Below, in pieces: positions 19,877 through 30,060 of a DNA stretch of 64,000 nucleotides. The stretch comes from Lepidostoma basale. Taxonomy: Eukaryota > Arthropoda > Insecta > Trichoptera > Lepidostomatidae. The position numbers were made by a program, and so were the translations under genes. Location of the stretch: assembly GCA_022606425.2 (NCBI GenBank), contig JAHDVF020000578.1, positions 682,001 to 746,000 of the forward strand, in the 5' to 3' direction. A model generated the notes under the pieces. It had not been told where the DNA came from and did not search any database. It saw only the letters and a program-made list of their open reading frames with translations. Within the stretch, counting starts at the first letter, position 1. Each line of letters starts with the position of its first letter.

Positions 19877-20280
19877 AAACCATCACGCCGTTTCCTCAAA
19901 AGGGTAGGCAGAAAGAATGGACCGCTACACTAATCTATCCTAATACGATTCTCGAGATTTTTCCGAATTCTAACATGGACCGACCTATAAAACTTTATTA
20001 ATTTGGTCATGTCTTGTTTTCTCGGTCTGCCTCGACTTCGTACTCCATTGACATCATTATCGTATACTTTCAATTTACATTTACATAATTATCGTACATT
20101 TCGTATAAATCAAATATTGAATGTCATCCATGTGAGGGGTCAGAGAAATCGACGCGCGTGCATGACACGATGTATGAATGTTGAGGAATCGAGAGAAATA
20201 TATCAGGAAAGAAAGGTGTGGCAGTCAATTCTTTCTGCCTACCCCTTCGAAGAGACGGCGTGATGGTTTGTTAGTCGTAT
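19877..20280. repeat. two LINE-A 3' fragments in inverted orientation
   Basis: 19877-20060 is a reverse-strand LINE-A 3' end (CATCACGCCGTTTCCTC at its terminus). 20110-20275 is a forward-strand copy ending TTCGAAGAGACGGCGTGATG. The two overlap in the region of the element they cover, so a transcript across them could fold into a hairpin of roughly 130 bp with mismatches. Confidence 0.75.
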
Positions 20281-20645
20281 ACTTTCTTCATCCATGCGTT
20301 CATTGTTTTTATGCCACTGTAAAAAAAAATATTTATCGAATTTCATTATTTTCTTTCTTTATATACTCTTTATTATTAATATAATGAAAGGGAATAAAAC
20401 TACAGTCATCCTAATAATCTCTCTTATATTTATCTTCACATCATCCCGCAATTACCCACAATAAAACGAAAACCCTTATCTGTCCTTTCCACTTCAATTT
20501 CGCCTTTCTGGACGACTATTCCAGACAGGACTCTTTATATTATATCGTCTACCCATATTTTAGTGGGCACACTAAAATCTTTAAGCCCCTTTCGTCCTTG
20601 ATGTGGTTTACTCCAAAGACCATTTCGCAAAACATCTCAGAGGAT
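20281..20645. other. spacer, no gene seen
   Basis: Moderately AT-rich, with C-rich patches near 20440-20560 and no recognised motif. Confidence 0.4.
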
Positions 20646-20890
20646 TTAACAATTAAAAACTTTGACGATTTGACAATTTTCGTTAATTACCATATTCTGC
20701 TCCATATACTAGTGTATATAAACTGCAACGAGTTGAAGTTTCGTCACATAAAAACATGTCATTCCCATAAAATATAATAAAAACTTCTAGAAAACTGACG
20801 TTTTCATTTGTATTAATTATTTAAAATGGAGTTTTCCAACATTGTTCAATTCACAATAAATAAGTTTTGACAATTATTTTTGCTTCCACA
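20646..20890 (+). repeat. type C repeat with deleted stem II
   Basis: GTCACATAAAAACATGTCAT replaces the usual hairpin, so the hammerhead-like segment is deleted here. Flanks AACTTCTAGAAAACTGACGT and AAAATGGAGTTTTCCAACAT are intact. Confidence 0.65.
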
Positions 20891-21039
20891 AATAATTTAG
20901 TTTTTGTTTATTGATATAATAAATAATTAAATTCCAGAATATAGACATTTTCGTTATTATTAAATTGTTTTATATTTTATTGCGTTCAAAATGAAAGTGT
21001 TATGACCAAAATTATTATTTTTATTTTTTATTTTTATTT

Positions 21040-21278
21040 TTTTTATGTACACAACAGGTCGTTTGGACCCAATTACTGTATACAATTTTTTTTAGCTATT
21101 ATATTGATTCTCGTGACATGTGATAGGTAGCAAATCTATCGCCATTTTATTGTCACGTGAATTCTACACAAGACCAAAGACAGTGTGACAATCACACTGC
21201 CATCGCCGGGAATCGAACCCAGGACCTTCGGCATGGAAGTCAGAGCTCGTAACCACTCTGCCACGAAGGCCGTCAGGC
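21040..21278 (-). mobile_element. tRNA-headed SINE, TTGTATACA-tail subtype
   Basis: On the reverse strand: head with GTGGCAGAGTGG (A box) and GGTTCGATTCC (B box), hairpin CAGTGTGATTGTCACACTG, shared body, then the tail TTGTATACAGTAATTGGGTC and AACGACCTGTTG. This tail differs from the (AAT)n subtype at 12.6, 26.5 and 43.3 kb. Confidence 0.85.
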
Positions 21279-21284
21279 CGTATT

Positions 21285-21552
21285 AAAAGGATAGTCAAGA
21301 TAGTTTGGACAAAATGAAAAAGAATAAAGAAAGATTATGTTAATGGAACTAGAAATAGAGAAAAACGTGATACGATCAAATCAATGAAATATTAAATTTT
21401 GGCCAAGTGAGGAGTCGGAGAAATCGACGCGCGTGCATGACACGATATATGAATGTAGAGAAAGCGTGACAATGATGTCGGGAAAGAACAGTGTGGCGGT
21501 TCATTTTTTTTATCTGCCTCTTCGGGGGGATGGTGTGATGGTTAGTTATTTT
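21285..21552 (+). pseudogene. LINE-A 3'-terminal copy
   Basis: AATGGAACTAGAAATAGAG, AGGAGTCGGAGAAATCGACG and the terminus CTTCGGGGGGATGGTGTGAT plus GTTAGTTA. Frameshifted throughout. It sits immediately beyond the head of the reverse SINE. Confidence 0.75.
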
Positions 21553-21674
21553 TTTATGGTTTTGCATCATTGTTCAAGTAACAATAAATAAGTCAAACTT
21601 GTTTTCAAAACATATCTCATTACTTCTAAAATTATTTATGCTGTTATTTAAAATTTCTTGGTAGACGTTCATTA

Positions 21675-21862
21675 ATGATAATGAAAATTTCTTTATAGTA
21701 TATATTTGATTTAATTCTACTTGAGTTTATGGCTTCGACCGGTTTAGGCAGCTCGCTGCCATATTCTGGAATATAAAAAGCAGAAGATTGCAGCGAGCTG
21801 CCGAAAACGGTCGAAGCCATACACCTGAGTGGAATCAAACTAAAAATATACTATAAAAGTAA
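21675..21862. repeat. type E palindromic repeat
   Basis: The arms TATGGCTTCGACCGG...GGCAGCTCGCTGCC and GGCAGCTCGCTGC-type/CGGTCGAAGCCATA are inverted around a centre near 21772. The right arm has GCAGAAGA, stem II (imperfect), GAAA and CGGTC. It shares the ACCGG(T)-type stem III with type D but has a different stem II. Confidence 0.7.
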
Positions 21863-22059
21863 TATTTTCCCTTTTTTATATTCGTTACTTCTCAAATAAA
21901 AATGTTTTTTTTATTATGGTGTAGATAAAAGATTCATAACATTAATAAAAACATAAATGTGCGTAGATTTTAATAAGAATTCATCCCCTTACCAAAACTT
22001 ACCCCTTGCTAAATAAAACTTACCCCTTACTATATGCATCAGGCCCATAATGACTTAGG

Positions 22060-22440
22060 GAATCGAAGCAAGAACAGACACTGTCAGAACCAAACATATC
22101 TTAAGAGTAGCAGAAATAAGAACATTGCGGCCTATTGTGGGGCCTTAGAGATAGGATACCCAATGAAGAAATTCGAAAATCCTGCAAAATTGAAGACTTA
22201 GAGAGATGGAATAGGCAGAGAAGACGATTCTGGAGAGACCATATCGAAAGAATGGATCCAGAGAGAATTCCTAAGATCGTGATGCACGAGACTCTAGGGG
22301 GCCGTCGATCACCAGGAACGCCACCAAATAGATGGAGAGACCGGTCGTCTTCATCACAGGGAGAAACGTAATATCCTGCATAAATAGATCGCAAGATCTA
22401 CAATCAGACTATATAAGGAATGTATTTATAGTTTCTTGAA
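22060..22440 (+). pseudogene. LINE-F C-terminal relic
   Basis: Forward frame LRDRIPNEEIRKSCKIEDLE, RRRFWRDHIERMDPERIPKI and GGRRSPGTPPNRWRDRS. This is the LRDRI.NEEIR/DHI.RMD C-terminal type of a non-LTR element. The downstream TCCTGCATAAATAGATCGCA resembles 37.66 and 40.76 kb. No RT core. Confidence 0.7.
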
Positions 22441-22474
22441 CAATGATGTAACATAATATGTAAGAAAAAACGAT

Positions 22475-22617
22475 AATTTTCAAGGAGTTTTATTATAATA
22501 TTTATGTACAACATGTTTCGCTCTTCTGAGGCATTATCAAATGTGTTTGATGGGTAAAACATGTCATACATAAATATTATAATAAAACTCCTTGAAAACT
22601 ATCGTTTTTCATACATA
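22475..22617. repeat. type C palindrome split by a Helitron
   Basis: CAAGGAGTTTTATTATAATA and its inverse TATTATAATAAAACTCCTTG flank a reverse hammerhead-like block (GAAACATGT; hairpin GCCTC/GAGC imperfect). The type C tail is cut at 22617 by the Helitron and resumes as TAATAATAAGG after 25328. Confidence 0.7.
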
Positions 22618-23414
22618 TCTATCTATCTATATAAATAAAAGGCAATTTTGGATGTGTGTGTGGACTATTTCCGCGGTTATTCCTGAGCAAATCCTTCTGA
22701 AACTTGGAGAATGGATTAAGTGGAATACGGCGGTGGTCATAGGCATATTTTCGTTATTAATCGAGCTCTAATTAACTTCATAAATTAATAAATTTTCGTA
22801 GTGCGAGCGAGTATAGACCTTCATGTTCGTATCACCTGAGTATCAATCTTAAGAGTCTATATTCGCTTGGCGTGATTATAGCAAATTAGTCGCTTATTTG
22901 TCTCTTGGCGTGGTTAGATAGGAAATTAGTCGCTTACTTGAACGGAAAAATGTACGCACGTAATATTTTTAACCAATCTGTCAGGCCGTCTCGAATCTAT
23001 GGAAATTCTTTAACACGCCATCGTTTAAATTGATCGCAGTACAAATTATTTGAAACTATTCATGTTTCTTATTCATAATCTATATCTTCAGGCTTAATAT
23101 TTTTTAATTCCGGAATTAATGCATTCCGTAATATTATACGCACGTCTTATTTTCTTCAAGTCGCGTCGTCTGTGGTCTGTCATCTATGTAAAGGAAGCCG
23201 TTCAATTGGTCACGTGGTGTCTGATCTGTCAAAGTTCTTCGGGCAAGTATAATATTTATATTTCTAATTCATATATATCTTCAGGTTATTCTATTTTGCC
23301 GTTCAAATTAATACAGATTATATTTCCGCATTACATATTTTAAAGTTGTAGTTCTAAATTATATCGAGTAGAGAAGAAATTATATATCGTTTTACTTACG
23401 TATTATTTTAGGTT

Positions 23415-23998
23415 AAACACGGCTGATACTGGAATGCGCATGTGCAGAGGATGGATCCCACACCTCGATATATGCGTATTACAAGACATGTTGTTATATT
23501 TATGAACTAATTTGGAATGGGATGTACAGGTTTAAACTGGATTAATTGTTTTAATTTGTTACAAAAGAATATAGACTATGCACAATCGTAACTACATTTA
23601 TAAGCATAGTTTTTGATAGTTATTTTTGCCGTTCAGGTAATGTATCTAAAATCTTCTGCATGTAATATGTAAACATTCCCAAATGGTCTGATGTTTCCAC
23701 GCCAACCTAACAATGATCGATCAAGAGCCTCGAGTGTTTTTTTTTTTAATATACTGCTCATTTTAAAATAATTATTTGATTTTTGCAGAGATGCCGACGC
23801 TAAGGATGATAGCAGGAAAGACTCTGAGATAGAAACACGGCTGATACTGGAATGCGCATGTGCAGAGGATGGATCCCACACCTCGATATATGCGTATCAC
23901 AAGACATGTTGTTATATTTATGAACTAATTTGGAATGGTATGTACAGGTGTACAGGTTGGAATAATTGGTTTAATTTGTTACTTATGAATATAGACAA
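23415..23998. repeat. internal Helitron duplication
   Basis: ACACGGCTGATACTGGAATG...CACACCTCGATATATGCGTA occurs at 23417-23580 and again at 23835-23998, about 419 bases apart, with near identity over roughly 120 bases and decay after. Related pieces follow at 24000-24180 and 24470-24790 (CTTTTATTTCTAGGAA, AAACGGCTACACAAATTCTG). Confidence 0.8.
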
Positions 23999-24749
23999 TT
24001 TATATGAAGAAGGCCTCTTCGATGTCCGCCTTATAGCAATTTTATATTTTTTTCTTTTATTTCTAGGAAACAAAATTAATGAATCAGAGATGGGAATGGA
24101 ATCGGTCATATAGCAAGGACAACGGATGATAAGATGCACCCTGAAGTGGCGGACGAGAAACGGCTACACAAATTCTGGCAGAATTGGGATGTTTGTTTTA
24201 TGAAGTTTGGATAGGCCATATAACCTAGGGATCTACGGGATCTATAAACTAAGGAGATTATTTGAAGATAGGACCTTCTTGATGTTAAAAATGTTGTTGT
24301 TTCTTTAGCACAATCGTAACCGCATTTATTAGCATAGTGGTAGTAAGATTCGACTCAATCTCACCTCTGATTGCTGTTGTCACATACACCTCTCATGACT
24401 AAAAACCTTGAGGTGAGCTATTCACGAAAACGGTGCTATACAAATTAGCCTAATTATTATTATTATGCATATAACATGAACTGCCTTTTATATGAAGAAA
24501 ATCCACATTCATATTTGAAATTTCCCCACATATTCGATGAAGACATGTGAACAACAGTTGTAATTCATTCATTGTATGGAAATTGAAAATTTGCCTTATG
24601 CGCCTCTTCGGTGTCTGCCTTATGGCAATTCTAATATTTTTTCTTTTATTTCTAGGAACAAAAATTAATGAATCAAAGATCGAACCAAAGCTGCCGATGC
24701 AGCGTGTAAAATAACCAATGTTTAAATGGAATGGGATCGCCCGGAGTGG

Positions 24750-24895
24750 CGAAAGATAAACAGCTACACAAATTCTGGCAGACCACAAGCAAGATAGTCT
24801 GATGACATTAAGCGAGTGGCAGGAGGTCAATGGCGCAGAGCGGCGAGGGATAGAGAGTTGTGGAAGTCGGGAAGGGAGGCTTATGTAGTATTATA
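24750..24895 (+). pseudogene. LINE C-terminal scrap inside the Helitron
   Basis: Forward frame RPQARQSDDIKRVAGGQWRR, then AARDRELWKSGREAYV, is the W.DDI.RVAG..W...A.DR..W C-terminal pattern of non-LTR polyproteins. It is either captured by the Helitron or inserted into it; no target duplication was seen. Confidence 0.65.
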
Positions 24896-25339
24896 ATCTA
24901 TATTACTATTCCACGCCAATGGACTCGTAGTGCCGAAATAACGATCGTAGAAACTTACTTTATTGGCTCTGATGTGAATTTCATGGACAACAAAATCAAG
25001 AGTTTTGTTTCTCTAAACATATGAATGTTTTGTGCAAATGTGATATAATATTGTTTATTTGATTATTAAATTTCATATAAAATATTCAAAAAAATGTTTT
25101 TCAATTACATTAGTAATATGTATTCAAGTTTAAAATTCACAGCGAGTTCGCTTGGATTAAAACATTGTTTTATATATATAGACACACATTTTTGCATTCA
25201 TACACATGTCATTTAATCCAATAAATAAACTAATTGATATTGAACTTCAATTGAATTTGTTGAATATATATTGGATTTATTTATATACTCGAATTTAGCA
25301 ATAGCGAAGCGTTGCCGGGTCAGCTAGTTAATAATAAGG

Positions 25340-25790
25340 AATGAAGTTAACCTTTCCCTTACGGTGCTAAAATAAAAACGTGCGTTCCGGTGTAGGGTAG
25401 TCAGTACGCGTTAAAATCGGAAAAATAGGAACATTCATAGCTAATCCCCTTATATAATTATAATTGAAGTCAAAAATTATAATAATTGAGATTTAATTGC
25501 TAAAAACATTTAAAAACCATCTGGCAACGCTCACGGAACGGGCATAGACCCGCTCTGGTTGGAAGCCCGAAAGCGACTGCCGGCGGCGGCGGGACGGCCG
25601 AGAGTGAGAACATTGCGCTAGAACATATGCAAGAGTGAGATGCGAATATAGTGTCGCGTACTCAGCGCTACGAATTTTGTTTCCGATGTTCACAAAATAC
25701 CTCCGATGTACCCGATGAATTCTGATTATAATTAATATTATTTTTTTAATCAATGCGTAAATATATTAAAGAGGAATACCTAAAATCTTA
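25340..25790. other. CpG-rich block within AT-rich DNA
   Basis: 25520-25690 holds TAGACCCGCTCTGGTTGGAA and GACTGCCGGCGGCGGCGGG, many CpGs, then GTGTCGCGTACTCAGCGC. No coding motif, no repeat partner in the window. It could be a promoter-like island or a terminal segment of an unrecognised transposon. Confidence 0.35.
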
Positions 25791-25979
25791 ACCTCGTATT
25801 TATTAAATGTAGAGATATTGATGGTTATTAGAAGCAACGTGTAGAAGATACCCGTCACAGGGAAGGGAGGGTTAAATAAACATATATTTAGAATAATCCG
25901 TTTTCCACGTTTCAATTCCGTATAGAAAATGCTTTCATGATATTTGCTTCCGCCGAAAAATCATGAAATTGTGTCTAAA

Positions 25980-26235
25980 ATAAAATTTAAAGGAGGATTA
26001 TTTTATATGGACTATACAATAAGAATGATTCCAGGAGCAAGCGGGTAACCTGTGGATGAATATTTCATGGACCGCCAGCCGCCCCACGTGCCCTTTGGAT
26101 GTTTATTCATCCCAGAAGACAGACTTCTCCGAGGTATTCCGGAGGATTGCTCGCCTTTCGAGGCAATAAAAACTACTTGGATAACATGAAAATATTATTC
26201 AGTCACACGGAGAATAATACAGGAGATATGTATCA
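25980..26235. other. single-copy GC-richer stretch (candidate conserved non-coding)
   Basis: AGCAAGCGGGTAACCTGTGG, CGCCAGCCGCCCCACGTGCC and CTCCGAGGTATTCCGGAGGA, which contains the short palindrome CTCCG...CGGAG. No repeat copy, no protein motif. Confidence 0.35.
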
Positions 26236-26473
26236 CGTAGATGCGTAAAGGTACACGCGTAAGCAATAAACAAAACATCGTCCCATTCACACATAAATCT
26301 TGTTCCTCAAACACTTCAGAATTATTCGAGTTTTGTTATATCACTAGAAAGACTCTTTCGACTTCGATCTCGCAGTTCCTAAACAGATTATTAACAGATA
26401 CAAAGCCGATTCATTTTCTAACACTAGTCAGCCAAAAATATTAGTATTTATGATTTTACTGTTTCTTAAACAA

Positions 26474-26622
26474 TAAAATTATTATTATTATTATTTTGTT
26501 GAATCGCTCTTTAGCTAATCTATCGCCATTTTATTGTCACGTGAATTCTACACCAGACCAAAGACAGTGTGACAATCACACCGCCCTCGCCGGGATGCGA
26601 ACCCGGAACCTTCGGGGAAACA
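26474..26622 (-). mobile_element. tRNA-headed SINE, (AAT)n-tail subtype, head clipped
   Basis: On the reverse strand the B box is GGTTCGCATCC, followed by the CAGTGTGA-type hairpin (partly mutated), GTAGAATTCACGTGACAAT, and the tail with AACAAAATAATAATAATAAT. The 5' head is lost where a type C repeat begins (about 26620). Confidence 0.8.
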
Positions 26623-26775
26623 TCTGTTTTGTAAAAGTTTTATTAAATGGGAATGACATGTTACGCCTTGCATAATCACAAACATTTCTCAAGGCATTAT
26701 CATATACCATTTGATAATGCCTTAGCAAGGAGAAATATGTTAGTTCCATAAAACATAATAAAAACACTATGATAC
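26623..26775. repeat. type C palindrome
   Basis: Inverted arms around 26700. The right arm (forward) has TTGATAA, stem GCCTT/AAGGA, GAAA and TATGTT. No GTC triplet. Confidence 0.65.
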
Positions 26776-26784
26776 CTTACTATT

Positions 26785-26970
26785 TTAGACTATTTAATTA
26801 AATGACTATATTTTATGTATCACAATTGTATTTTATTTTACGCGACAGCTGTTTCGTCAACCTATTTTGACATCATCAGTAACATTATAATACCTGAAAC
26901 AGCTGTCGCGTAAAATAAAAAAAAAATGTGATGCAATAAACAAAGTTATTTAATTTAACAGTTTAAAACA
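26785..26970. repeat. type A palindrome with asymmetric right arm
   Basis: The left arm has a full type A block on the reverse strand. The right arm reads CCTGAAACAGCTGTCGCGTA: the stem II hairpin has been deleted exactly between CTG and GAAA. The outer ends CACAATTGTATTTT and AAAACAAAG-type are present. Confidence 0.8.
26838..26886 (-). ncRNA. hammerhead-like motif, type A
   Basis: Reverse strand CTGATGA (26873-26879), stem II GTCAA/TTGAC, GAAA (26852-26855), palindrome ACAGCTGT and GTC (26844-26846). All invariant boxes are intact. Stem I next to the core is weak. Confidence 0.6.
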
Positions 26971-27119
26971 ATCTACTAAAAAGCATTCATAGTATTCATA
27001 GATTTCATTCAAAGTATTATATTTTTTAGTACCAAGATTTGAAACAATACACAAAATATAAAAACTTTTTTTTCATATTACTTTTATTCGAACTATAATA
27101 AATAATTACTAAAAATCAC

Positions 27120-27815
27120 GTCGTCTTGAAAAAAATACATACCACTACACTGTTATTTCCTGAAATATTTCTCTCGCTTCCTCAACATTCATACACCGTG
27201 TCATGCATTCGTACTACATTTTCCCCGGTCTTTCCCTATATCGTGTTCCGTTTACATCGTTCATATTTATATTTTTTCATTAAATCTTTCCGTCTTTCTA
27301 AACCATCTTAATGATCCTTTTGTTCATAACATTTTCATTCGCCCTGCATTCACATCATATATTTGTTGTATTTGTCACTCTTATGTACGGAAACGAAGCA
27401 TGAAACTGGCAAAAGAAAGATGAAAGTAGAATAAATGTAGTAGAAATGAGATCTCTTAGACGAATGTGTGGATACTCTGTGTATGATAGAGTGTCGAATG
27501 AAAATATAAGAAGTGAATGCGGTGCGAATGATGGTGTTATGAACAAAATAATGAAAGGATCATTAAGATGGTTTGGAAAGATGTAAATGAAATTATAAAT
27601 AGAGGAAGACTAGGGAAAACGTGGCACGATCAAATAAATCATATATTAAATGTCGGCCACGTGAGGAGTTAGAGAAATCGACACGCTTGCATGACACGAT
27701 GTATGAATGTTGAGGAAGCGAGAGAAATACGTCAGGAAAGAAAATTGTGGCAGTCCATTATTTCTGCGTACCCCTTCCGAGACACGGCGTAATGGTTAGT
27801 TAGTAAGTTAGTTTA
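27120..27815. repeat. inverted pair of LINE-A copies
   Basis: 27126-27365 is reverse LINE-A (3' end side left). 27372-27812 is forward LINE-A, from LMYGNEA through RSLRRMCGYSVYDR to the terminus ACGGCGTAATGG and GTTAGTTAG. The covered parts overlap, so this is a head-to-head pair and not a twin-priming inversion. Both are stop-broken. Confidence 0.8.
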
Positions 27816-27834
27816 GAAACAGCAAAAACATCTA

Positions 27835-27925
27835 ACCCCAGTAGGTACCAGAAGATGGCAGCAAGCTGCCGAAACCGGTCGACGTTAAACACATGTGGAA
27901 GCACACTAAATATATTATAATAAAG
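27835..27925 (+). ncRNA. hammerhead-like motif, type E
   Basis: CAGAAGA (27849-27855; one change from CUGANGA), stem II GGCAG-CAAG-CTGCC, GAAA (27871-27874), ACCGGT palindrome and GTC (27878-27880). Stem I is imperfect in this copy. Confidence 0.45.
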
Positions 27926-27927
27926 AA

Positions 27928-28382
27928 CTAACTAAACTAACTAACTAACCATCACGCCGTCTCCCCGAAGGGGTGGGCAGAAAGAATGGACTGCCACACT
28001 TTTCTTTCCTGACATATTTCTCTCGCTTCCTCAACATTCATACATCGTGTCATGCACGCGCGTCGATTTCTCTGACTCCTCACATGGCCGACATTCAATA
28101 TTTGATTTATTTGATCGTGCCACATTTTCCTTTAACTTCCTCTATTTCCTGTTCCATTTACATCATTAACATATAAATTTTTTACCATTCTTTCTTCATT
28201 CATTCTTTCCATATGTCCAAACCATCTTAATGATCCTTTCATTATTTTGTTCATGACACCATCATTCGCACCGCATTCACTTCTTATATTTTCATTCGGC
28301 ACTCTATCATATACAGAGTATCCACACATTCGTCTAAGAGATCTTATTTCTACTGCATTTATTCTACTTTCATCCTTCTTTA
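27928..28382 (-). pseudogene. LINE-A 5'-truncated copy, possible 9-bp target duplication
   Basis: Reverse frames give RRMCGYSVYDRVPNENIRSE, LRWFGHMERMNEERMVKNLY and VNDVNGTGN, with the usual 3' terminus and (GTTA)n at 27930-27950. AATAAAGAA occurs at 27919-27927 and 28383-28391. Both flanks are AT-rich, so the duplication is only suggestive. Confidence 0.75.
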
Positions 28383-28590
28383 AATAAAGAAATTTTAATA
28401 ATAAAGAATTTCAATAATAATAAATAATTTTAATAATAATAATAAATAATAATAATTTATTAATTTAATAATAAATTTTAATAATAATAAATAATTTTAA
28501 TAATAAAGAAATTTTGTGTAATATTTTTATCATTGTTTGTTGTTGTTTTCTTGTTTTTTACCCAAAAATAAAACGATGGGTGTGGTGATG
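28383..28590. repeat. AATAAT-rich low-complexity tract
   Basis: Interspersed AATAAT and TTTTAATAAT units with no coding content. Confidence 0.7.
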
Positions 28591-29049
28591 ATAAAAAGTA
28601 CTAAAAGAAACAGCCTCTTGATTTCAACGCCTGCTCCAATACTGGCGCTTTTCGCATTACACGTGTAAGTTAGCGTGAAGTTCTGGGCCTCCGCGGAGAC
28701 ACCTAAAGTGGAAACACGCTCCGAGGAGGGATAGAACCGAGAATTAGATATTTAAAGTGGTCTTGCTGCTCCACAATGCGAGAACTTTGCGGTAGGGCTT
28801 GTCAATTATTTAAAGGATTCAGCACCGCTGAACGGAAAGGTGAGGGAATTGGAGGGATATCCGATCGCAGATGTTATGACCGAATTATGCTCATCTCTTT
28901 CCGTAAATTATGTGTTGTGTGTGAACATAAAACATATTGAAAATATATACGATATTTTCTTCGGATTTTTTAACACGTACAATTATATAATCGATGGTTT
29001 TGGCGGAAACACTTTGATATTTCAACATTATTAACTGTTCAAATAATAT
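28591..29049. other. GC-richer single-copy stretch
   Basis: 28600-28860 contains ACGCCTGCTCCAATACTGGC, GGGCCTCCGCGGAGACACC and GAACTTTGCGGTAGGGC with no repeat partner. The open frames at 28840-29166 show no motif. Confidence 0.35.
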
Positions 29050-29170
29050 AAAATTTTTAAATATCACAATTGGCTGTTCCTGGCGATGTTTACATCGGTT
29101 AGCGAAACAGCTGTCGCGACAAAATATAATCAATTGTGATATGTATAACAAAGTTTTTTTATTCAAATAG
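29050..29170 (+). repeat. type A single arm, degraded
   Basis: CTGGCGA, decayed stem II, GAAACAGCTGTCGCGAC and AATTGTGATATGTATAACAA. The conserved A in the first box is G and stem II does not close. Confidence 0.65.
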
Positions 29171-29180
29171 TTAATTGATC

Positions 29181-29400
29181 AAAATTTAAAACGCTGTTAT
29201 AATATCACAATTTCTTTTTATTCACTGAGAGTGTCGGGACAGCTGTTTCGCCAACCGATGTTGGCATCATCAGGTGTTACAATAAATTGAATGTTTATTG
29301 TAACACCTGATGATGCCAACATCGGTTGGCGGAACAGCTGTCGCGACACTCTCAGTGAATAAAAAGAAATTGTGATATTATAACAGCGTTTTAAATTTTA
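29181..29400. repeat. near-perfect 106-bp-arm palindrome, type A
   Basis: The left arm 29181-29286 and right arm 29294-29400 are complementary with very few mismatches (two near the stem II/GTC region), around a 7-base loop. Each arm holds a type A hammerhead-like block. Relative to other type A copies, stem II has changed on both sides (GCCAAC/GTTGGC instead of GTCAAC/GTTGAC). Confidence 0.9.
29231..29280 (-). ncRNA. hammerhead-like motif, type A variant
   Basis: Reverse strand CTGATGA (29267-29273), stem II GCCAAC/GTTGGC, GAAA (29246-29249), ACAGCTGT (29239-29246) and GTC (29238-29240). The facing copy on the forward strand has GGAA in place of GAAA, so only this arm keeps all boxes. Confidence 0.6.
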
Positions 29401-29404
29401 ACAG

Positions 29405-29850
29405 TAATAATGTTGAAGTATCATAGTGTTTCAGCCAAAACAATCTTCTTCTCTGGTTTCAATCCTGGGATTGGTTTGCAGCAATTTCCTCCATTATTCT
29501 CTTCCATTTTTTCCCAAAACAATGGACTATTTAAATATTTAACATAGAATTAAACTTTTTAAATGTTATATCTACTATGTTGAAAAGCTCTTTTCTTGAA
29601 TACTGATGTAAAACTCCATATAAACTTATGAATACGAATGAATACGTCTGTTTTTAAGACCCTGCAACTGGAACCATGTTGACCTCCTGCAACATGAATG
29701 TCCACAGTAAGGAACGACCCGAAAGCGTTGGGACTGGACAGCAATATGACCCTGGATCGTGAGACTTGGCTGAGCCATACTAGGAGAGCCGAGAGACGAC
29801 CCCAAATAATGGGCAATGTCTAGACGAAACAAGAAGAAGAAGAATACGTC
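29405..29850 (+). pseudogene. spacer ending in a non-LTR 3' scrap
   Basis: 29690-29842 (CAGCAATATGACCCTGGATC, GACTTGGCTGAGCCATACTA, GGGCAATGTCTAGACGAAAC then AAGAAGAAGAAGAA) has the look of a LINE 3' end with a GAAGAA tail, related to LINE-B/C tails. The rest has no motif. Confidence 0.4.
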
Positions 29851-30060
29851 TGTTTTCTAGAAGATTTAAGATATTTTATGTGAATGACATGTTTCACCTG
29901 TCTAAAGCATTATTAAATCTAACGCATTATCAAATATTTTCATTGGAAAGACCCAAAACAAAATAATTTTTCATTTGTATTAATTATCTCATGACATATG
30001 ATAGGCAGCTAATCTATCGACATTTTATTGTCACGTGAATTCTATACGAGACCAATTATT
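29851..30060. repeat. type C repeat followed by a SINE scrap
   Basis: TCTGTTTTCTAGAAGATTTA and GAATGACATGTTTCACCTG are type C. 29995-30050 (GACATATGATAGGCAGCTAA, GTCACGTGAATTCTATACG) is a reverse SINE body fragment without head or tail. Confidence 0.65.

Larger units (their letters stand above)
22618..25328 (+). mobile_element. non-autonomous Helitron, about 2.7 kb
   Basis: It starts TCTATCTATCTATATAAATA and ends CTAGT (25324-25328), preceded by a GC-rich hairpin GCAATAGCGAAGCGTTGC (25298-25315), nine bases from the end. The host bases are A at 22617 and T at 25329, as expected of Helitron insertion between A and T. No Rep/helicase frame was found, so it depends on another element. The interior contains an approximately 420-bp direct duplication and LINE-like coding scraps. 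Confidence 0.85.

Noticed and set aside
27120..27815. Twin-priming inversion of a single LINE-A insertion
   Set aside because: The inverted and direct parts overlap in the element region they cover; twin priming would give adjoining, not overlapping, parts.
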